64,000 bases of DNA from an uncultured Pseudocitrobacter sp. (GTDB lineage: Bacteria; Pseudomonadota; Gammaproteobacteria; Enterobacterales; Enterobacteriaceae). The stretch is taken from positions 1 to 64,000 of the forward strand of contig CAJYVI010000019.1 of the NCBI GenBank assembly GCA_913778145.1. Direction: 5' to 3'. The position numbers and the translations under genes were made by a program. Positions 32,123-44,789 of the stretch are shown here, piece by piece; position 1 is the stretch's first letter; every line of letters starts with the position of its first letter. The notes beneath the pieces are model-generated. The model searched no databases. It was not told the DNA's origin and was given only the letters and a program-made list of their open reading frames with translations.

Positions 32123-33376
32123 TCATTCTTTGCCTTCCATCCATTTTTCAAATTTCGACGGGGAGAACGGCACCAGATCGGTGTGCTCCCCGTTAATCCA
32201 TGCATCAACCATATCAGCCCATTGCTGCAACATGTAGGCACGTTGCCTGGCATACTCCGCTTTGTTATATACCGCACGGACGCCCTTCTGCTCATGCGCC
32301 AGCGCCTTTTCAATCCAGTCTGATGGGTAGCCCGCCTCATGCAGCAACGTACTGGCAGTACGGCGCAGGTCATGCACGGTGAAGTCATGTATCTTCTCAC
32401 CGTCTTTGTTTAAGGCTTCCACGGTCCGGTCTATAAGCGAGTTCAGCGCGGCGTTCGATAGTGGCTTGCGGAAGTTGTAGCGGCCCGGCACCAGGTATTC
32501 GCTTCCTCCAGCACACATCTGCAAACCCACCAGCAGGTCCTGTGCCTGTTTTGGCAAATAGATCACATGTGACCGGCTTCCCTTCATCCTGTCTGACGGT
32601 ATCGTCCACGTACATTTCTTGAAATCAATCTCCTGCCATGTTGCCTGGATGAATTCGTTCTTGCGGACCAGTGTCAGCAGTACAAGTTTGAGTGCCATCT
32701 TCATCGTACCCATTGCACCGATGTCTTCCAGCGCACTGAAGAAAATGCAGATCTCATCAGGAGAGAGTGTCCGTTCGCGCGGCTTAAACATGGCAATGGA
32801 TGATGGTTTGATGTCTGCAGCTGGATTAAACAGGCCATGGCCGCGGTCGTTCGCATGCCGGTATACGCTGCTGATTATCTCCCTGGCCTGAACCGCCGTC
32901 GCCCGCCCTCCACGCTCAACGATACGATCGCACAGGTCTCGCACCATTGACGTTGTGATTTCCGACATAACCTTGTTGCCGAGTACCGGCATAATGTCGC
33001 GATCAATTACGGCCTGTTTCATATCTCTGGTACTGTCCGCCAACACTACGTGCTTCATGTAACTGTCGGTATGTACCGCGAATGTCTCAGCACCCTGTAT
33101 CTTTCTGATACCGTCACGTTTCGCCGCAGCAGGCGACTGGCCTGCTTTCAGCAGCTTTTTGGCGGCAATGAGTTCTTCGCGCGCTTCTGCCAAGCTGATA
33201 CCGTCACGCCCGTACTGTCCGATCACCAGCGTTTCCCGGCGGCCATTAATGCGGTAGTCGTACCGGAACGAGACAGAACCTGACGTGAGGACGGCGACAT
33301 AGAGCCCATCACGGTCAGTAACCTTGTAGAGTTTGTCTTGTGGCTTGAGGTTTTTTAGTTTGGTATCGGTAAGCAC
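32123..33376 (-). CDS. int: Tyrosine integrase, P4-type
   Basis: A 417-residue recombinase with the N-terminal DUF4102-like domain (LTDTKLKNLKPQDKLYKVTDRDGLYV), a SAM-like core-binding domain (about 100-190) and a catalytic domain: first Arg in LLTLVRKNEF, HDLRR box (VHDLRRTASTLLHEAG), AHEQKG, and Tyr in VYNKAEY. It inserts the prophage at the guaA 3' end. The start is GTG 33376 after GGGTGA. An operator lies 41 bp upstream, so int transcription is probably under prophage repressor control. Confidence 0.92.
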   Translation of the reverse strand: MLTDTKLKNLKPQDKLYKVTDRDGLYVAVLTSGSVSFRYDYRINGRRETLVIGQYGRDGISLAEAREELIAAKKLLKAGQSPAAAKRDGIRKIQGAETFAVHTDSYMKHVVLADSTRDMKQAVIDRDIMPVLGNKVMSEITTSMVRDLCDRIVERGGRATAVQAREIISSVYRHANDRGHGLFNPAADIKPSSIAMFKPRERTLSPDEICIFFSALEDIGAMGTMKMALKLVLLTLVRKNEFIQATWQEIDFKKCTWTIPSDRMKGSRSHVIYLPKQAQDLLVGLQMCAGGSEYLVPGRYNFRKPLSNAALNSLIDRTVEALNKDGEKIHDFTVHDLRRTASTLLHEAGYPSDWIEKALAHEQKGVRAVYNKAEYARQRAYMLQQWADMVDAWINGEHTDLVPFSPSKFEKWMEGKE

Positions 33377-33417
33377 TTTTCACCCGTATAGCATCCATGA
33401 TTATGACGGTATGATAG

Positions 33418-33482
33418 TATACCTTAAGGGTAATACCGTCACCTGTACCGACAAAAAAAGTGAGGTAGAGTGAATAGATATG
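33418..33482 (-). promoter_or_regulatory. int control region: operator and CATATCTATTCA element
   Basis: TATACCTTAAGGGTAAT (33418-33434, 10/12) lies upstream of int, and TGAATAGATATG (33471-33482, reverse CATATCTATTCA) 36 bp further up. A near-copy TGAATAGGTATG (33534-33545) follows by the guaA end. The element here may be part of a promoter or, since it is repeated next to the attachment site, an integrase arm site. Confidence 0.55.
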
Positions 33483-33489
33483 AATACAT

Positions 33490-33522
33490 AAAAACAAAAA
33501 CCCTCTGTAAAAACAGAGGGTT
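33490..33522 (-). terminator. Terminator downstream of guaA
   Basis: On the minus strand AACCCTCTGT TTTTA CAGAGGGTTTTTGTTTTT is a strong terminator 47 bases after the guaA stop. It keeps guaBA transcription from entering the prophage. Whether it is host or phage DNA depends on where the crossover lies. Confidence 0.85.
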
Positions 33523-33544
33523 GATGATGTATTTGAATAGGTAT

Positions 33545-33571
33545 GATTAGCTATGAGCTAGCTATTAATCA
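33545..33571. other. Predicted attachment junction at the guaA 3' end
   Basis: The GuaA frame ends normally (PPATIEWE) at 33569, and an imperfect palindrome GATTAGCTA-TGAGC-TAGCTATTAATC covers the stop and the bases after it. For a phage using a gene end, the core lies in or near the last codons and the phage copy restores the protein. The second copy (other att) is outside the window, so the core length cannot be measured. Confidence 0.55.
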
Positions 33572-35146
33572 TTCCCACTCGATTGTTGCTGGCGGTTTAC
33601 CGCTGATGTCATACACCACGCGGGAAATACCGTTCACTTCGTTGATGATGCGGTTGGATACGCGGCCCAGGAAGTCGTACGGCAGGTGCGCCCAGTGTGC
33701 GGTCATAAAGTCGATGGTTTCGACAGCGCGCAGGGAAACAACCCAGTCGTATTTACGGCCATCGCCCATGACGCCAACGGAACGTACCGGCAGGAACACG
33801 GTGAACGCCTGGCTCACTTTATTGTACAGGTCAGCTTTGTGCAGCTCTTCAATGAAGATGGCATCGGCACGACGCAGCAGGTCGCAGTACTCTTTCTTCA
33901 CTTCGCCCAGCACGCGAACGCCGAGGCCAGGGCCCGGGAATGGGTGACGGTAGAGCATGTCGTACGGCAGGCCAAGTTCCAGACCAATTTTACGCACTTC
34001 ATCTTTGAACAGTTCACGCAGCGGTTCAACCAGGCCCATCTTCATCTCTTTCGGCAGGCCGCCCACGTTGTGGTGAGATTTGATGACGTGTGCTTTACCG
34101 GTAGCGGAAGCCGCAGATTCGATAACGTCCGGATAGATAGTGCCCTGCGCCAGCCATTTCACATCTTCCAGTTTCAGCGCTTCTTCGTCGAATACTTCAA
34201 CGAACACGCGGCCGATGATCTTACGTTTAACTTCCGGGTCGTTCTCGCCTTTCAGCGCGTCGAGGAAGCGCTGCTCGCCTTCCACGTGAACAATGTTCAG
34301 ACCGAAGTGGTCGCCAAACATGTCCATCACCTGCTGAGCTTCGTTCAGACGCAGCAAACCGTTGTCCACGAACACGCAGGTCAGGTTTTTGCCGATAGCG
34401 CGGTGCAGCAGCATTGCGGTTACGGAGGAGTCCACACCACCGGAAAGGCCGAGGATAACTTTATCGTCGCCAACCTGCTCGCGAATGCGTGCCACAGCGT
34501 CGTCGATGATTTTTGCCGGCGTCCACAGCGCTTCACACTGGCAAATGTCACGGACAAAGCGTTCCAGCATGCGCATACCCTGACGGGTATGGGTCACTTC
34601 CGGGTGGAACTGCACGCCGTAGAAGCGTTTTTCTTCGTTCGCCATAATCGCGAACGGGCAAGTTTCGGTGCTGGCAACGGTCACGAAGTCAGCCGGGATC
34701 GCGGTAACTTTGTCGCCGTGGCTCATCCAGACGTCCAGCAGCGGTTTGCCTTCCGGAGTCAGGGAATCTTCGATACCGCGAACCAGGGCGCTGTCGGTCA
34801 ACACTTCAACCTGCGCGTAGCCAAATTCACGCTCAGAAGAACCTTCCACATGGCCGCCAAGCTGCATCGCCATAGTCTGCATGCCGTAGCACACGCCAAA
34901 TACCGGTACGCCTGCTTCGAAGACATACTGCGGCGCGCGCGGGCTGTTTTCTTCGGTAGTGCTTTCCGGGCCACCGGAAAGAATGATACCGCTTGGATTA
35001 AACTCACGGATTTGTGCTTCAGTAACATCCCACGCCCACAGTTCACAGTAGACGCCCAGTTCACGTACGCGACGTGCAACCAGTTGAGTGTACTGAGAAC
35101 CGAAATCAAGAATAAGAATGCGATGCTTATGAATATTGTCTGTCAT
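33569..35146 (-). CDS. guaA: GMP synthase (glutamine-hydrolysing)
   Basis: Converts XMP to GMP with ATP and glutamine. Start [26 protein letters not shown] at 35146 gives 525 residues, the E. coli length; the longer frame to 35167 is not used. The N-terminal class I amidotransferase has the nucleophile in VFGVCYGMQ; the ATP-pyrophosphatase has the P-loop GLSGGVDSS; the C-terminal dimerisation domain ends PPATIEWE. Forms an operon with guaB, 69 bp upstream. The gene is complete although the prophage sits at its end. Confidence 0.98.
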   Translation of the reverse strand: MTDNIHKHRILILDFGSQYTQLVARRVRELGVYCELWAWDVTEAQIREFNPSGIILSGGPESTTEENSPRAPQYVFEAGVPVFGVCYGMQTMAMQLGGHVEGSSEREFGYAQVEVLTDSALVRGIEDSLTPEGKPLLDVWMSHGDKVTAIPADFVTVASTETCPFAIMANEEKRFYGVQFHPEVTHTRQGMRMLERFVRDICQCEALWTPAKIIDDAVARIREQVGDDKVILGLSGGVDSSVTAMLLHRAIGKNLTCVFVDNGLLRLNEAQQVMDMFGDHFGLNIVHVEGEQRFLDALKGENDPEVKRKIIGRVFVEVFDEEALKLEDVKWLAQGTIYPDVIESAASATGKAHVIKSHHNVGGLPKEMKMGLVEPLRELFKDEVRKIGLELGLPYDMLYRHPFPGPGLGVRVLGEVKKEYCDLLRRADAIFIEELHKADLYNKVSQAFTVFLPVRSVGVMGDGRKYDWVVSLRAVETIDFMTAHWAHLPYDFLGRVSNRIINEVNGISRVVYDISGKPPATIEWE

Positions 35147-35215
35147 TTGACGATTGTTCCGAGGCAAGTGAAACAGGGTAAATAAATCGCCCGACGCGGA
35201 GTCGGGCGAAGAAAA

Positions 35216-36682
35216 TCAGGAACCCAGACGGTAGTTCGGGGATTCTTTGGTGATGGTCACGTCGTGAACGTGGCTTTCCTGAATGCCCGCACCGCTGATG
35301 CGTACGAATTCAGCTTTAGTACGCAGCAGGTCAATCGTACCACAACCGGTCAGCCCCATACAGGAGCGCAGGCCGCCCATCTGCTGGTGAATGATCTCTT
35401 TCAGGCGACCTTTATAGGCTACGCGGCCTTCGATACCTTCCGGTACCAGTTTGTCAGCGGCGTTATCGCTCTGGAAGTAACGGTCAGAGGAACCTTTGGA
35501 CATCGCGCCCAGGGAACCCATACCGCGGTAAGATTTGTAAGAACGGCCCTGGTAGAGTTCGATTTCACCCGGAGATTCTTCGGTGCCTGCCAGCATGGAA
35601 CCCACCATCACCGCGCTTGCGCCAGCGGCGATAGCTTTTGCAATATCGCCGGAGAAACGAATACCGCCATCAGCGATAACCGGGATCCCCATTCCTTCCA
35701 GCGCTTCAACCGCGTCGGAAACCGCGGTGATCTGCGGAACACCTACGCCAGTGACGATACGAGTAGTACAGATGGAGCCAGGACCGATACCCACTTTAAC
35801 CGCGCTGCAACCGGCTTCTGCCAGCGCGCGAGCGCCTGCGCCTGTCGCGACGTTACCGCCAATGATTTGCAGGTCAGGATATTTTGCACGGGTTTCACGA
35901 ATACGTTGCAGAACGCCTTCGGAGTGACCGTGAGAGGAGTCGATCAACAGGACGTCAACGCCCGCAGCAACCAGCGCATCAACACGCTCTTCGTTACCCG
36001 CGCCCGCGCCAACTGCTGCACCAACGCGCAGACGACCATGTTCGTCTTTACAGGCGTTCGGTTTACGTTCTGCTTTCTGGAAATCTTTAACGGTGATCAT
36101 GCCGCGCAGATGGAAGCTGTCGTCAACGACCAGCGCTTTTTCAACGCGTTTTTCGTGCATTTTAGCCAGAACCACTTCGCGGGTTTCGCCTTCACGCACG
36201 GTAACCAGACGCTCTTTCGGCGTCATGTAAACGCTGACCGGCTGGTTGAGGTCGGTAACGAAACGTACGTCACGACCGGTGATGATACCCACCAGCTCGT
36301 AGTCTTCGGTAACAACCGGGTAGCCTGCGAAGCCGTTGCGCTCGGTCAGTTCTTTCACTTCACGAAGCGTAGTGGTCGGCAGAACGGTCTGCGGGTCGGT
36401 GACGATACCGGATTCATGTTTCTTCACGCGCTTCACTTCTTCAGCCTGGCGCTCGATAGACATGTTTTTGTGGATAAAGCCGATGCCGCCTTCCTGCGCC
36501 AGGGCGATAGCCAGGCGAGCTTCAGTCACGGTGTCCATTGCCGCAGAGAGCATAGGAATATTCAGGCGAATAGTTTTCGTCAGTTGGGTGCTGAGGTCAG
36601 CAGTATTCGGCAGAACAGTGGAATGAGCGGGAACAAGGAGGACGTCGTCAAACGTCAGAGCTTCTTTAGCGATACGTAGCAT
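35216..36682 (-). CDS. guaB: IMP dehydrogenase
   Basis: Oxidises IMP to XMP with NAD, the first step to GMP. 488 residues from [19 protein letters not shown]; the start at 36682 is the family start, and codons upstream belong to the leader. Catalytic Cys in [15 protein letters not shown]; two CBS domains (about 93-205) are kept ([14 protein letters not shown]); the flap (RYFQSDN) and [11 protein letters not shown] are present. Compared with the K-12 protein I recall only scattered substitutions (for example [10 protein letters not shown] for IDELRTKAEF). Confidence 0.98.
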   Translation of the reverse strand: MLRIAKEALTFDDVLLVPAHSTVLPNTADLSTQLTKTIRLNIPMLSAAMDTVTEARLAIALAQEGGIGFIHKNMSIERQAEEVKRVKKHESGIVTDPQTVLPTTTLREVKELTERNGFAGYPVVTEDYELVGIITGRDVRFVTDLNQPVSVYMTPKERLVTVREGETREVVLAKMHEKRVEKALVVDDSFHLRGMITVKDFQKAERKPNACKDEHGRLRVGAAVGAGAGNEERVDALVAAGVDVLLIDSSHGHSEGVLQRIRETRAKYPDLQIIGGNVATGAGARALAEAGCSAVKVGIGPGSICTTRIVTGVGVPQITAVSDAVEALEGMGIPVIADGGIRFSGDIAKAIAAGASAVMVGSMLAGTEESPGEIELYQGRSYKSYRGMGSLGAMSKGSSDRYFQSDNAADKLVPEGIEGRVAYKGRLKEIIHQQMGGLRSCMGLTGCGTIDLLRTKAEFVRISGAGIQESHVHDVTITKESPNYRLGS

Positions 36683-36725
36683 GGGCAATATCTCGACCAG
36701 AGTGGTTAATAAATATTGCCGTGGC

Positions 36726-36751
36726 ATTATACAGAGCGTAATCGGTTGCAT
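36726..36751 (-). promoter_or_regulatory. guaB promoter with PurR operator
   Basis: On the minus strand TATAAT (36731-36726) is a perfect -10. ATGCAACCGATTACGC (36751-36736) fits the PurR palindrome ACGCAAACGTTTGCGT at 11 of 16 positions and overlaps the -35/spacer. Purine repression of guaBA at this place is known in E. coli. Confidence 0.75.
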
Positions 36752-36813
36752 CCACCTTTTTTTGCAAATAATGCTTGCGCTCACCGGTCAGCACGTTACT
36801 ATCGATTGAATAA

Positions 36814-38292
<1,479 letters not shown>

Positions 38293-38305
38293 ATAGGGTT
38301 AGCTT

Positions 38306-41300
38306 TTACCTGGCACAAGTTGCAAACCCTAACGTGCTGGTCGCCTGAATAGTACAAACTTCTGCACCTGTCTCTTCAATCATACCGCAGTAGTAGTTAC
38401 CTGACCGATCCCTTTCTTTAGATAAATAGGGAATATCAGACGTTGAAGGCCATCCCAGCACACTGAAATTCGCGTTTAGCGCCTGTAATTCCGCATAACT
38501 CGGCGCAAAATCAAGGAGACCGCACTGCTGCGCGATATCCCATTGATGAGAGTCCACTGTATGCGCAAGCGACCACGTCTCATTATTCACATCCTGAGTA
38601 GCCTCGGCGATGACTGCCGATGGCAGTTCCGATTTCAGCCAGGGGCGATGAAGCGTTTTGCTATTTACCGTGACGGTATCCGGCATATGCCCCCAGAAGT
38701 GGGCCGTCGTGACATTAGGGCTGGTCAGTACGGTAAAAATGGCATCCATCGTGGCGCTGATGCTGGTGTTATTGCTCAGCGTGACCGTCAGCGGAGTTTT
38801 ATAGCCCAGCGTATTATCCTGTTTAATCATAAAGGTCGCCGTACCATCAGAACCGGTTGTTCCCGTGAGTGCGTTGCCGTTGTCAGCCAACGTGACCATC
38901 GAGCCCGTCGGCGGCTGAACGGTCAGGTTATCCATCGCGGACACATCGCCACTTAAGGTCGCGCCAGCGTTACGCGGCACAGCCTCACCGCGTTTCAAAG
39001 TAAACGCCACATTTGGCACAGGTTTCCCGGCACTGTCTTTCACCGTCACGGTGACAGGCATTGCCTCGCCTTTCTTCACTTTCGCCGCCTGAACGGTGGA
39101 ATCAAAGGCCGTTGACGTCAGGTTAACAGCAGATGCCGTCGAGTGAGGATGCACCAGGCACGCCTGAAAGGCACGGCCTCTAGCTCCACTTGCAAGTTGA
39201 CCTGTATAGAAGTCAAATGCTTCACAATAATTCTCGCCCCCGGTACACACCTTATTCGTCCACCACGCATAGCTACCCTGTTTCACCGGCCAGCCAATCT
39301 CGTTGACCATGGAGCCATTCGGATAGCGGTTGTACAAAGATTGAAGCTCATCCAGCGATGGATATCGTGCGCTATCACAGGGGTTAAGCTCCGGCAAATC
39401 TCGCTGGGTAAGATATGGCGCAGGCCAGCTTTCATTATTGAAATCCACTTTAGTGAGTGGATAACCGCCACCGCTGGTTGCCCCCATTTCGGCCCACAGT
39501 TTCATCCGCTCAAACTGTGTACCGTCTGCTGACGTAACCGTTTCTGGCATATGTCCCCAGAAATTGGCTTTGGGCGTATCCGGGCTTGTTACTACGGTAT
39601 ACATCAGGTCGAGATCTGACTTCACCGCTGTTTTACGCGCAAGCGTCGCCGTAAACGGTGTGACCAGCCCCCAGGTATTATCCTGCGTGGCGGTTAACGT
39701 GATGATGCCATCACCGTCCGTAATCCCGCTCCAACTGGCGTTATTATCTGCAAATTTGTAATTGGCTTGCGCAACCGGCGTCAGAAACTGTAGCAGCAGA
39801 TCATCTGCTGTCGAGCTTTTGAAATCACTCGGCGTGCGCACTTGTGCTGTCGCACGCGACAACGTGACGCTTTCATAGGCAGCAGGTCTGCCCGCATCAT
39901 CCGTGACCTTGATGGTTAACGGTATTGATTCGCCCTTCTTCGCCCATGCGGTCGGGCGGCTGCCGTTGATGGCTGTTTTATCCGCATTCAGTAACGTAGA
40001 CGTCAACTCAATCTTCGTTGCCTCTGTGTGTGGGTCAACCAGGCAGAGCATTAAATCGCCTGCCTTCTCCTGCTGAACTGTGCCGATCCGCAGATCAACC
40101 GTCTGGTTATACCAATACGGGCTTATAAAGGTCTGATCATACGCCGCGTAAGGGACACCAGAGAAAAGAGGCAGACCAAACTCGGTTTTCAACGCACCAT
40201 TTGGGTAGTCGTTATAGAGCCCCATTAACTCACTAATAAACGGTTGATAAGGTGTAGTGCAACCTGACATTGCGCTGTCCGCTTTGTTTATTGAGTCCAC
40301 CTGCGCCCAGTTTTCATTGTTAATAGTGGTGTACTTTGTTCCGGACAATTCTTCCTTCAACTTTGGTCGCCGGAAAGTCACGCCCGCGCTGCTGGTAAGG
40401 GTTTCCGGCATATGGCCCCAGAAATTGGCTTTTGGCGTATCCGGGCTGGTAATGGTAGTGAAAATTGCACTCAACTCATTTGATTTTCTTTTGCTACCGT
40501 CATCAATAGTTGCCGTCAGCGGGATACGCCCCCCCACACCCTGATAATTTTGATAGAGAACAAACGTCAGCGTACCGTCTGGCCCCGTCATACTGTAATA
40601 TTTGTCGCCATCGCTAAAATAATCGCTGGAATTATTGTAGCTATCCTGGACATAAATGAGCTTAGTCTGGTTGTCTATCTTCTGCTGATTGGTAGTGCTC
40701 TGCGTACGCGGGACCGTAGTACCATGGTTTAACGTAAATGGCACGTACCCCACCGGGTTTCCGTTGGCGTCACGGGTTGTCACCGTTAGAGTGATAGTGT
40801 CTTTGGTATTGCTGTAATCGGTTCTGACTTTCACCGCATCAATATCGTCATATTTGGCAGCTTGCATTGATGTAAGCTCAATCGAATTCACCGGCGGATT
40901 CGCAGTGGTCTGGCAGGTTAAATACCCCATATCTGCCGATGCGAGGCTTTTGCTGGTGCCTTTGCTAATATCCACAGACGTATATTTACGATCGCCGATA
41001 CTGTTTTTATCCGGGGTACTGGAGTCATATGCCATCATTACTGGCCAGCCATCAACCGCATGGCCTTGCCAGTTGCTGGAAAGGGTGACCAGCGCACTCT
41101 GCGCCGGAATGTACTCTGCGCCGCAGCCATTCTGACTGGTATCTGCGGCTTGAGCTTCGGTAAACAAGACCCAGGTTTCATTATCTTCATCCTGGGATTT
41201 ACGATTGTAAGTCACCGCCAGCTCGGCAAGCAGTAACGGGCGCTTAAAGGTCAGCCCACCCGCCGTCAACGTCTCCGGCATATGGCCCCACATTTTTGCC

Positions 41301-44300
41301 TTGTCAGTATCCGGGCTGGTGGGTACGGTGAAAATGGTGTCTAACGATGCGTTTTTCGTTGGATCTGCATAGAGTGCTGCAATAAGCGCTGTTTTGGTGC
41401 CATGGGTCTCGGGGCGAGTGATATTCAGAATTTTGCTGCCATCCGCATCGGTTAACGCAGCGTATGCAGTGGCGGTGTCGTTCAATGTCATTTCATCCGG
41501 CAGACCCGCATCAACCACTACCGGAGAAACAATGCCATCTCCACTACCGGCGATATGTTTTTCATTGTTATAGCGGATATAGCCATCGCCGCGTGTCAGG
41601 CTAAACGGCATTGCTGGCATCGGGTTACCCGCCGTATCTTTCACCGTTACCTTCACCTGTAGCGTTTCGCCTTTTTTCAGCTTTGCCGCATTAAGGGTGC
41701 TATTCCACTGCGCCTGATCAACCACTTCGAGAGTGATAATGCTGGCAGTAGGATTAGCAGTTGAAAGGCAACTCATATACTCAGGAGATGCGTCTGTATT
41801 GCCGACAACACTGCCGCTATTCAACCACACCGAAGCGAGGTGCGGCACTCTGTCCACTGGCGTACTGCTCCAGTATTCTTCACGCCCGGTTGGCCAGCCG
41901 TGAAGGGTCTGAATAGTATTATTGCTGTTGGCGTTATAAAGCGCAGTCAGTTGTGACTGGTAAGGCACCTTATTCTTGCCACAGCCGCCCGCAGACGTAT
42001 TTTCGATATCAGCCTGGGGCACGCGAACCCACATTTCATTATTTTCCTCAAGCTGACTTTGCCCGCTGCTCACTTCGGAAAAGAGTTTCGGTCGGTTAAA
42101 AACCATGGAATCCACGGTTATTGTGTCGTCCATGTGTCCCCACATTCTCGCTCCCATCACATCCGGGCTGGTGGGAACCGTAAAGGTCACATAATAGTTG
42201 ATGGTATTCGGCAGAACGGAATTCGTCGGGGTTATGACTAGCTTCGTTCTTACTCCTGCCCCTTGCGGTTGCTCAATCTCAACGATGGCCACACCTTGAG
42301 CATCCGTCGTGCCGGAATAAACCATAGACGGCTTTGAGGTACCATACTCGGTGCCGTTTAACGTGATTGCACCATTGGTAGGGTCGGTGTATCCGGTAGC
42401 CTGTTCTTCCCTGTCCAGGCTGATATCTTTGGTAATAGTAAAGGCCGTGTAGGGAACAGGCTGATTGTTTTGCCCATTAACGGAACGCACCGTCATGGTA
42501 ATTTTTTCACCCACTTTCGCCTTAGCAAGCTTTGAACCCGGCGAGGTATCTTTGTCTGTCTCAACCGTGATACGGGCGACCAGTTCGTTAGCAGAACAGG
42601 TAAGATAATTCGGCTTATAACCGGAATAGGTATCAACATTCCCGGTACCAAGATCGACAGAGGTATGTGAGTCCGGTTGTTCAACGGCAGAGAGGTAATC
42701 GGAGTTTATCGTGGGCCAACCATGTTCAGTGCCGATAGCATTTCCTGGATTACCCACATAGAGTTTTGCCAGTGAGTTTTGTGAAGGCACATGTCCAACA
42801 CCGCACTCCGCTTGCATACTGGTTTCCTGATCAAACAACGCCCAGTCTTCGTTATTTTCGCGCTTAGAGCCAACGTCATTCGTTGTTTCATCCGCCAGGC
42901 GTGGGCGTTTGTAGAGGTCTCCTCCCTCCATGATCCCGTTGCCCATATGGCCCCACATCCGCGCATATTCGCTATCCGGGCTGGTCACCACGGTGAAAAT
43001 CACGTCTTTGGCGTCTGTGGCGGTGAAGTTACTGCGCATCTTTGCCATGATGTGCGTTTTGACGCCTGCACCGCCGGGCTGAGTGACCAGTATGGTTGCC
43101 TGCCCGTTGACGTCGGTCATGCCTTCGTAATTATGAGCATCGACCTTCTGCAGGTCGCTGTTGCCCGTCAACTGCACCGGATTCGCTTCCCACTCCGCGC
43201 TGGTTTCTCCTTTGCGGTTAACGGCATCATCCAGATGCAGTGAAAAGTAGTAATAGGAGAGCGGTTGGTTGTTGTTTTTCTTGTCGGTAATTGTCAGACG
43301 CATTGCAAGCTGTTCACCGACCTGCGCTTTTGCCGCCTGCAAATCCTCATCATACTGTTCCGTTGTTAAAACCATCTCTGGCTCAACGTCCGGCTCTTCT
43401 TTATCAACACAGCTTACGATAAATTTAGTGTCGTCAGTTTTTTGCGCCTCGCGTCGGTTAGAAACATCCGCCGCATGGTGCATTCCGGTTCCGCCTGCCA
43501 GAGAGGACCAGTAGTAATCTCCTTTTATCGGCCAGCCTGCCGTCTCCTGAATGGTGTTAGGAATAACCGTCGCCAGGGCACCAAACTGACGCATGCCGGG
43601 CAAGATATCGCAGTGTTTATCCGCCCCGCTCCAGATAAAGGTTGACCAGGTTTCGTTGTGATCGTTAGCGGTACCGTCTTCATTATCCACTTCCGCCGCC
43701 AATTTCGGGCGCGAGAAGGTATAGTCATGGGCTTTTATCGTCTCCGCCATATGGCCCCACATATTGGCCTGCGGTACATCCGGGCTGGTCAGTACGGTGA
43801 AAATTACCGCCGTTTCGCTGGTTTGGCTGATACCTGCCAGGCTAACCACCAGCGGCGTTTTAACGCCTGGGCCGTTTGGCTGCGTGACTGTAATGCCGGC
43901 AGTGCCATCGGCATTGGTGGTGCCATGATATTCCGTTGCCGTGGTCGTGAGTTCTGTACTTCCCAGCTTTACCGGGCCGGTGTTATTGACTCCGCCCTGA
44001 CGGTTTACCGCATCGCGACGTTTGATAATAAAGGGAATATTTCCTGCCGGATTGCCCTGGCAATCAAAGGTCATTACCGTCAAGGTTATCGACTCGCCGA
44101 CGGTGGCCTTAGCTGCATTCAGCGTGTCGTCATACCCTTGCGCGCGAACGGTAACTAAATCGCCCTGTGCGGGGGCGATATTTAACGTTACCTGCTTTTC
44201 ATTGAGCAATACCGTACCGCGATTCGGTACACCGGTCATGGTATAAAGATTTAGCGTTGGGAGCGTGGTGCCAGAATCAATCTGTGGGATAGCCACCAGC

Positions 44301-44752
44301 TTATGCCCGGCAAGATTCTGCGCACAGAACGAGCGATCGACGCGCGGCTGCGGGTTGAGAGGCGTGTCTGGCGTTGCCGCCTCAGCCCAGACTAAAGAGA
44401 CTGCGGGAGGGGTTTGATTCTCCCATCTCAGCACAGGCGGTGTGGCAAAAATATCGCCCTCAGTGTCTCGGGGATTGAATAACAGTAAACTGCTGGCCGT
44501 CGCATCGACACTAAAATTGCCCGGCGTTGCGGTATTGGCGACATCATGCTCTTGGGCGGGGTCAAGTTGAATACTTCCCTGATACACGGGCACAGTGGCG
44601 CTATCAGCCACGGGAACAGTCCCGTTAAACTCGGCTGTTGAACCAGGATACGTCTGCCAGGCGCTCGCCGCCAGCACAATAGCGGGTAGCAAAATAGACG
44701 CTAACACGCCGGTAAGCGCGATGATTTTCCCTGGTTTCAGACAGATCGACAT
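38306..44752 (-). CDS. ratA: RatA-like giant repeat surface/secreted protein
   Basis: 2,148 residues from ATG 44752 (GGAG eight bases upstream; the GTG at 44761 lies in that ribosome site). A signal peptide ends near IVLAAS. Then come a [18 protein letters not shown] module, also seen in SinI, and seven tandem units of about 250 residues. Each unit has an Ig-like (Big-1-type) domain (KKGE...[19 protein letters not shown]), a TSPD...A.MWGHM.ET...F.RP..  element, and a lectin-like section with P.QS.L..LY...GWP...YWSS and two Cys. Similar to Salmonella RatA of the CS54 island (from memory). No barrel or LPXTG, so it is presumably exported and perhaps held by SinH. Confidence 0.8.
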   Translation of the reverse strand: MSICLKPGKIIALTGVLASILLPAIVLAASAWQTYPGSTAEFNGTVPVADSATVPVYQGSIQLDPAQEHDVANTATPGNFSVDATASSLLLFNPRDTEGDIFATPPVLRWENQTPPAVSLVWAEAATPDTPLNPQPRVDRSFCAQNLAGHKLVAIPQIDSGTTLPTLNLYTMTGVPNRGTVLLNEKQVTLNIAPAQGDLVTVRAQGYDDTLNAAKATVGESITLTVMTFDCQGNPAGNIPFIIKRRDAVNRQGGVNNTGPVKLGSTELTTTATEYHGTTNADGTAGITVTQPNGPGVKTPLVVSLAGISQTSETAVIFTVLTSPDVPQANMWGHMAETIKAHDYTFSRPKLAAEVDNEDGTANDHNETWSTFIWSGADKHCDILPGMRQFGALATVIPNTIQETAGWPIKGDYYWSSLAGGTGMHHAADVSNRREAQKTDDTKFIVSCVDKEEPDVEPEMVLTTEQYDEDLQAAKAQVGEQLAMRLTITDKKNNNQPLSYYYFSLHLDDAVNRKGETSAEWEANPVQLTGNSDLQKVDAHNYEGMTDVNGQATILVTQPGGAGVKTHIMAKMRSNFTATDAKDVIFTVVTSPDSEYARMWGHMGNGIMEGGDLYKRPRLADETTNDVGSKRENNEDWALFDQETSMQAECGVGHVPSQNSLAKLYVGNPGNAIGTEHGWPTINSDYLSAVEQPDSHTSVDLGTGNVDTYSGYKPNYLTCSANELVARITVETDKDTSPGSKLAKAKVGEKITMTVRSVNGQNNQPVPYTAFTITKDISLDREEQATGYTDPTNGAITLNGTEYGTSKPSMVYSGTTDAQGVAIVEIEQPQGAGVRTKLVITPTNSVLPNTINYYVTFTVPTSPDVMGARMWGHMDDTITVDSMVFNRPKLFSEVSSGQSQLEENNEMWVRVPQADIENTSAGGCGKNKVPYQSQLTALYNANSNNTIQTLHGWPTGREEYWSSTPVDRVPHLASVWLNSGSVVGNTDASPEYMSCLSTANPTASIITLEVVDQAQWNSTLNAAKLKKGETLQVKVTVKDTAGNPMPAMPFSLTRGDGYIRYNNEKHIAGSGDGIVSPVVVDAGLPDEMTLNDTATAYAALTDADGSKILNITRPETHGTKTALIAALYADPTKNASLDTIFTVPTSPDTDKAKMWGHMPETLTAGGLTFKRPLLLAELAVTYNRKSQDEDNETWVLFTEAQAADTSQNGCGAEYIPAQSALVTLSSNWQGHAVDGWPVMMAYDSSTPDKNSIGDRKYTSVDISKGTSKSLASADMGYLTCQTTANPPVNSIELTSMQAAKYDDIDAVKVRTDYSNTKDTITLTVTTRDANGNPVGYVPFTLNHGTTVPRTQSTTNQQKIDNQTKLIYVQDSYNNSSDYFSDGDKYYSMTGPDGTLTFVLYQNYQGVGGRIPLTATIDDGSKRKSNELSAIFTTITSPDTPKANFWGHMPETLTSSAGVTFRRPKLKEELSGTKYTTINNENWAQVDSINKADSAMSGCTTPYQPFISELMGLYNDYPNGALKTEFGLPLFSGVPYAAYDQTFISPYWYNQTVDLRIGTVQQEKAGDLMLCLVDPHTEATKIELTSTLLNADKTAINGSRPTAWAKKGESIPLTIKVTDDAGRPAAYESVTLSRATAQVRTPSDFKSSTADDLLLQFLTPVAQANYKFADNNASWSGITDGDGIITLTATQDNTWGLVTPFTATLARKTAVKSDLDLMYTVVTSPDTPKANFWGHMPETVTSADGTQFERMKLWAEMGATSGGGYPLTKVDFNNESWPAPYLTQRDLPELNPCDSARYPSLDELQSLYNRYPNGSMVNEIGWPVKQGSYAWWTNKVCTGGENYCEAFDFYTGQLASGARGRAFQACLVHPHSTASAVNLTSTAFDSTVQAAKVKKGEAMPVTVTVKDSAGKPVPNVAFTLKRGEAVPRNAGATLSGDVSAMDNLTVQPPTGSMVTLADNGNALTGTTGSDGTATFMIKQDNTLGYKTPLTVTLSNNTSISATMDAIFTVLTSPNVTTAHFWGHMPDTVTVNSKTLHRPWLKSELPSAVIAEATQDVNNETWSLAHTVDSHQWDIAQQCGLLDFAPSYAELQALNANFSVLGWPSTSDIPYLSKERDRSGNYYCGMIEETGAEVCTIQATSTLGFATCAR

Positions 44753-44789
44753 GTCAGGCACTCCAGCCGAATAAACGTAATTTCAACCC

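Larger units (their letters stand above)
1..33571. mobile_element. Epsilon15/phiV10-like prophage integrated at guaA (left end outside window)
   Basis: The block carries integrase, immunity genes, recombination genes, terminase, portal, capsid, tail and ejection proteins in the order of epsilon15-type podoviruses (terS, terL, small gene, portal, Bbp19-like, head fibre, scaffold, capsid, cement, adaptor, nozzle, ejection proteins). The right boundary is the guaA 3' end, next to a P4-type integrase. From memory, epsilon15 and phiV10 use guaA as attachment site and have genomes of about 39 kb. The visible 33.5 kb would then lack about 6 kb, probably tailspike and lysis genes, left of base 1. All structural genes are open, so the prophage looks intact as far as visible. 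Confidence 0.9.

Noticed and set aside
32561..32576. TCACATGTGA in the integrase gene as a fourth copy of the 12-bp palindrome
   Set aside because: The arms are different (TCACATGTGA rather than TGACATGTCA) and it is inside a coding sequence.
33686..35185. 499-codon open frame antisense to guaA
   Set aside because: It is the mirror of a strongly biased conserved gene, has a His/Phe/Val-rich composition without domains, and the guaA frame explains the region.
35264..36679. 471-codon open frame antisense to guaB
   Set aside because: Same reason: a codon-bias shadow of guaB with low-complexity composition.
38306..44752. Regular repeats considered as a CRISPR-like array
   Set aside because: The period is about 750 bp, in frame and degenerate at DNA level; these are protein-domain repeats of RatA.
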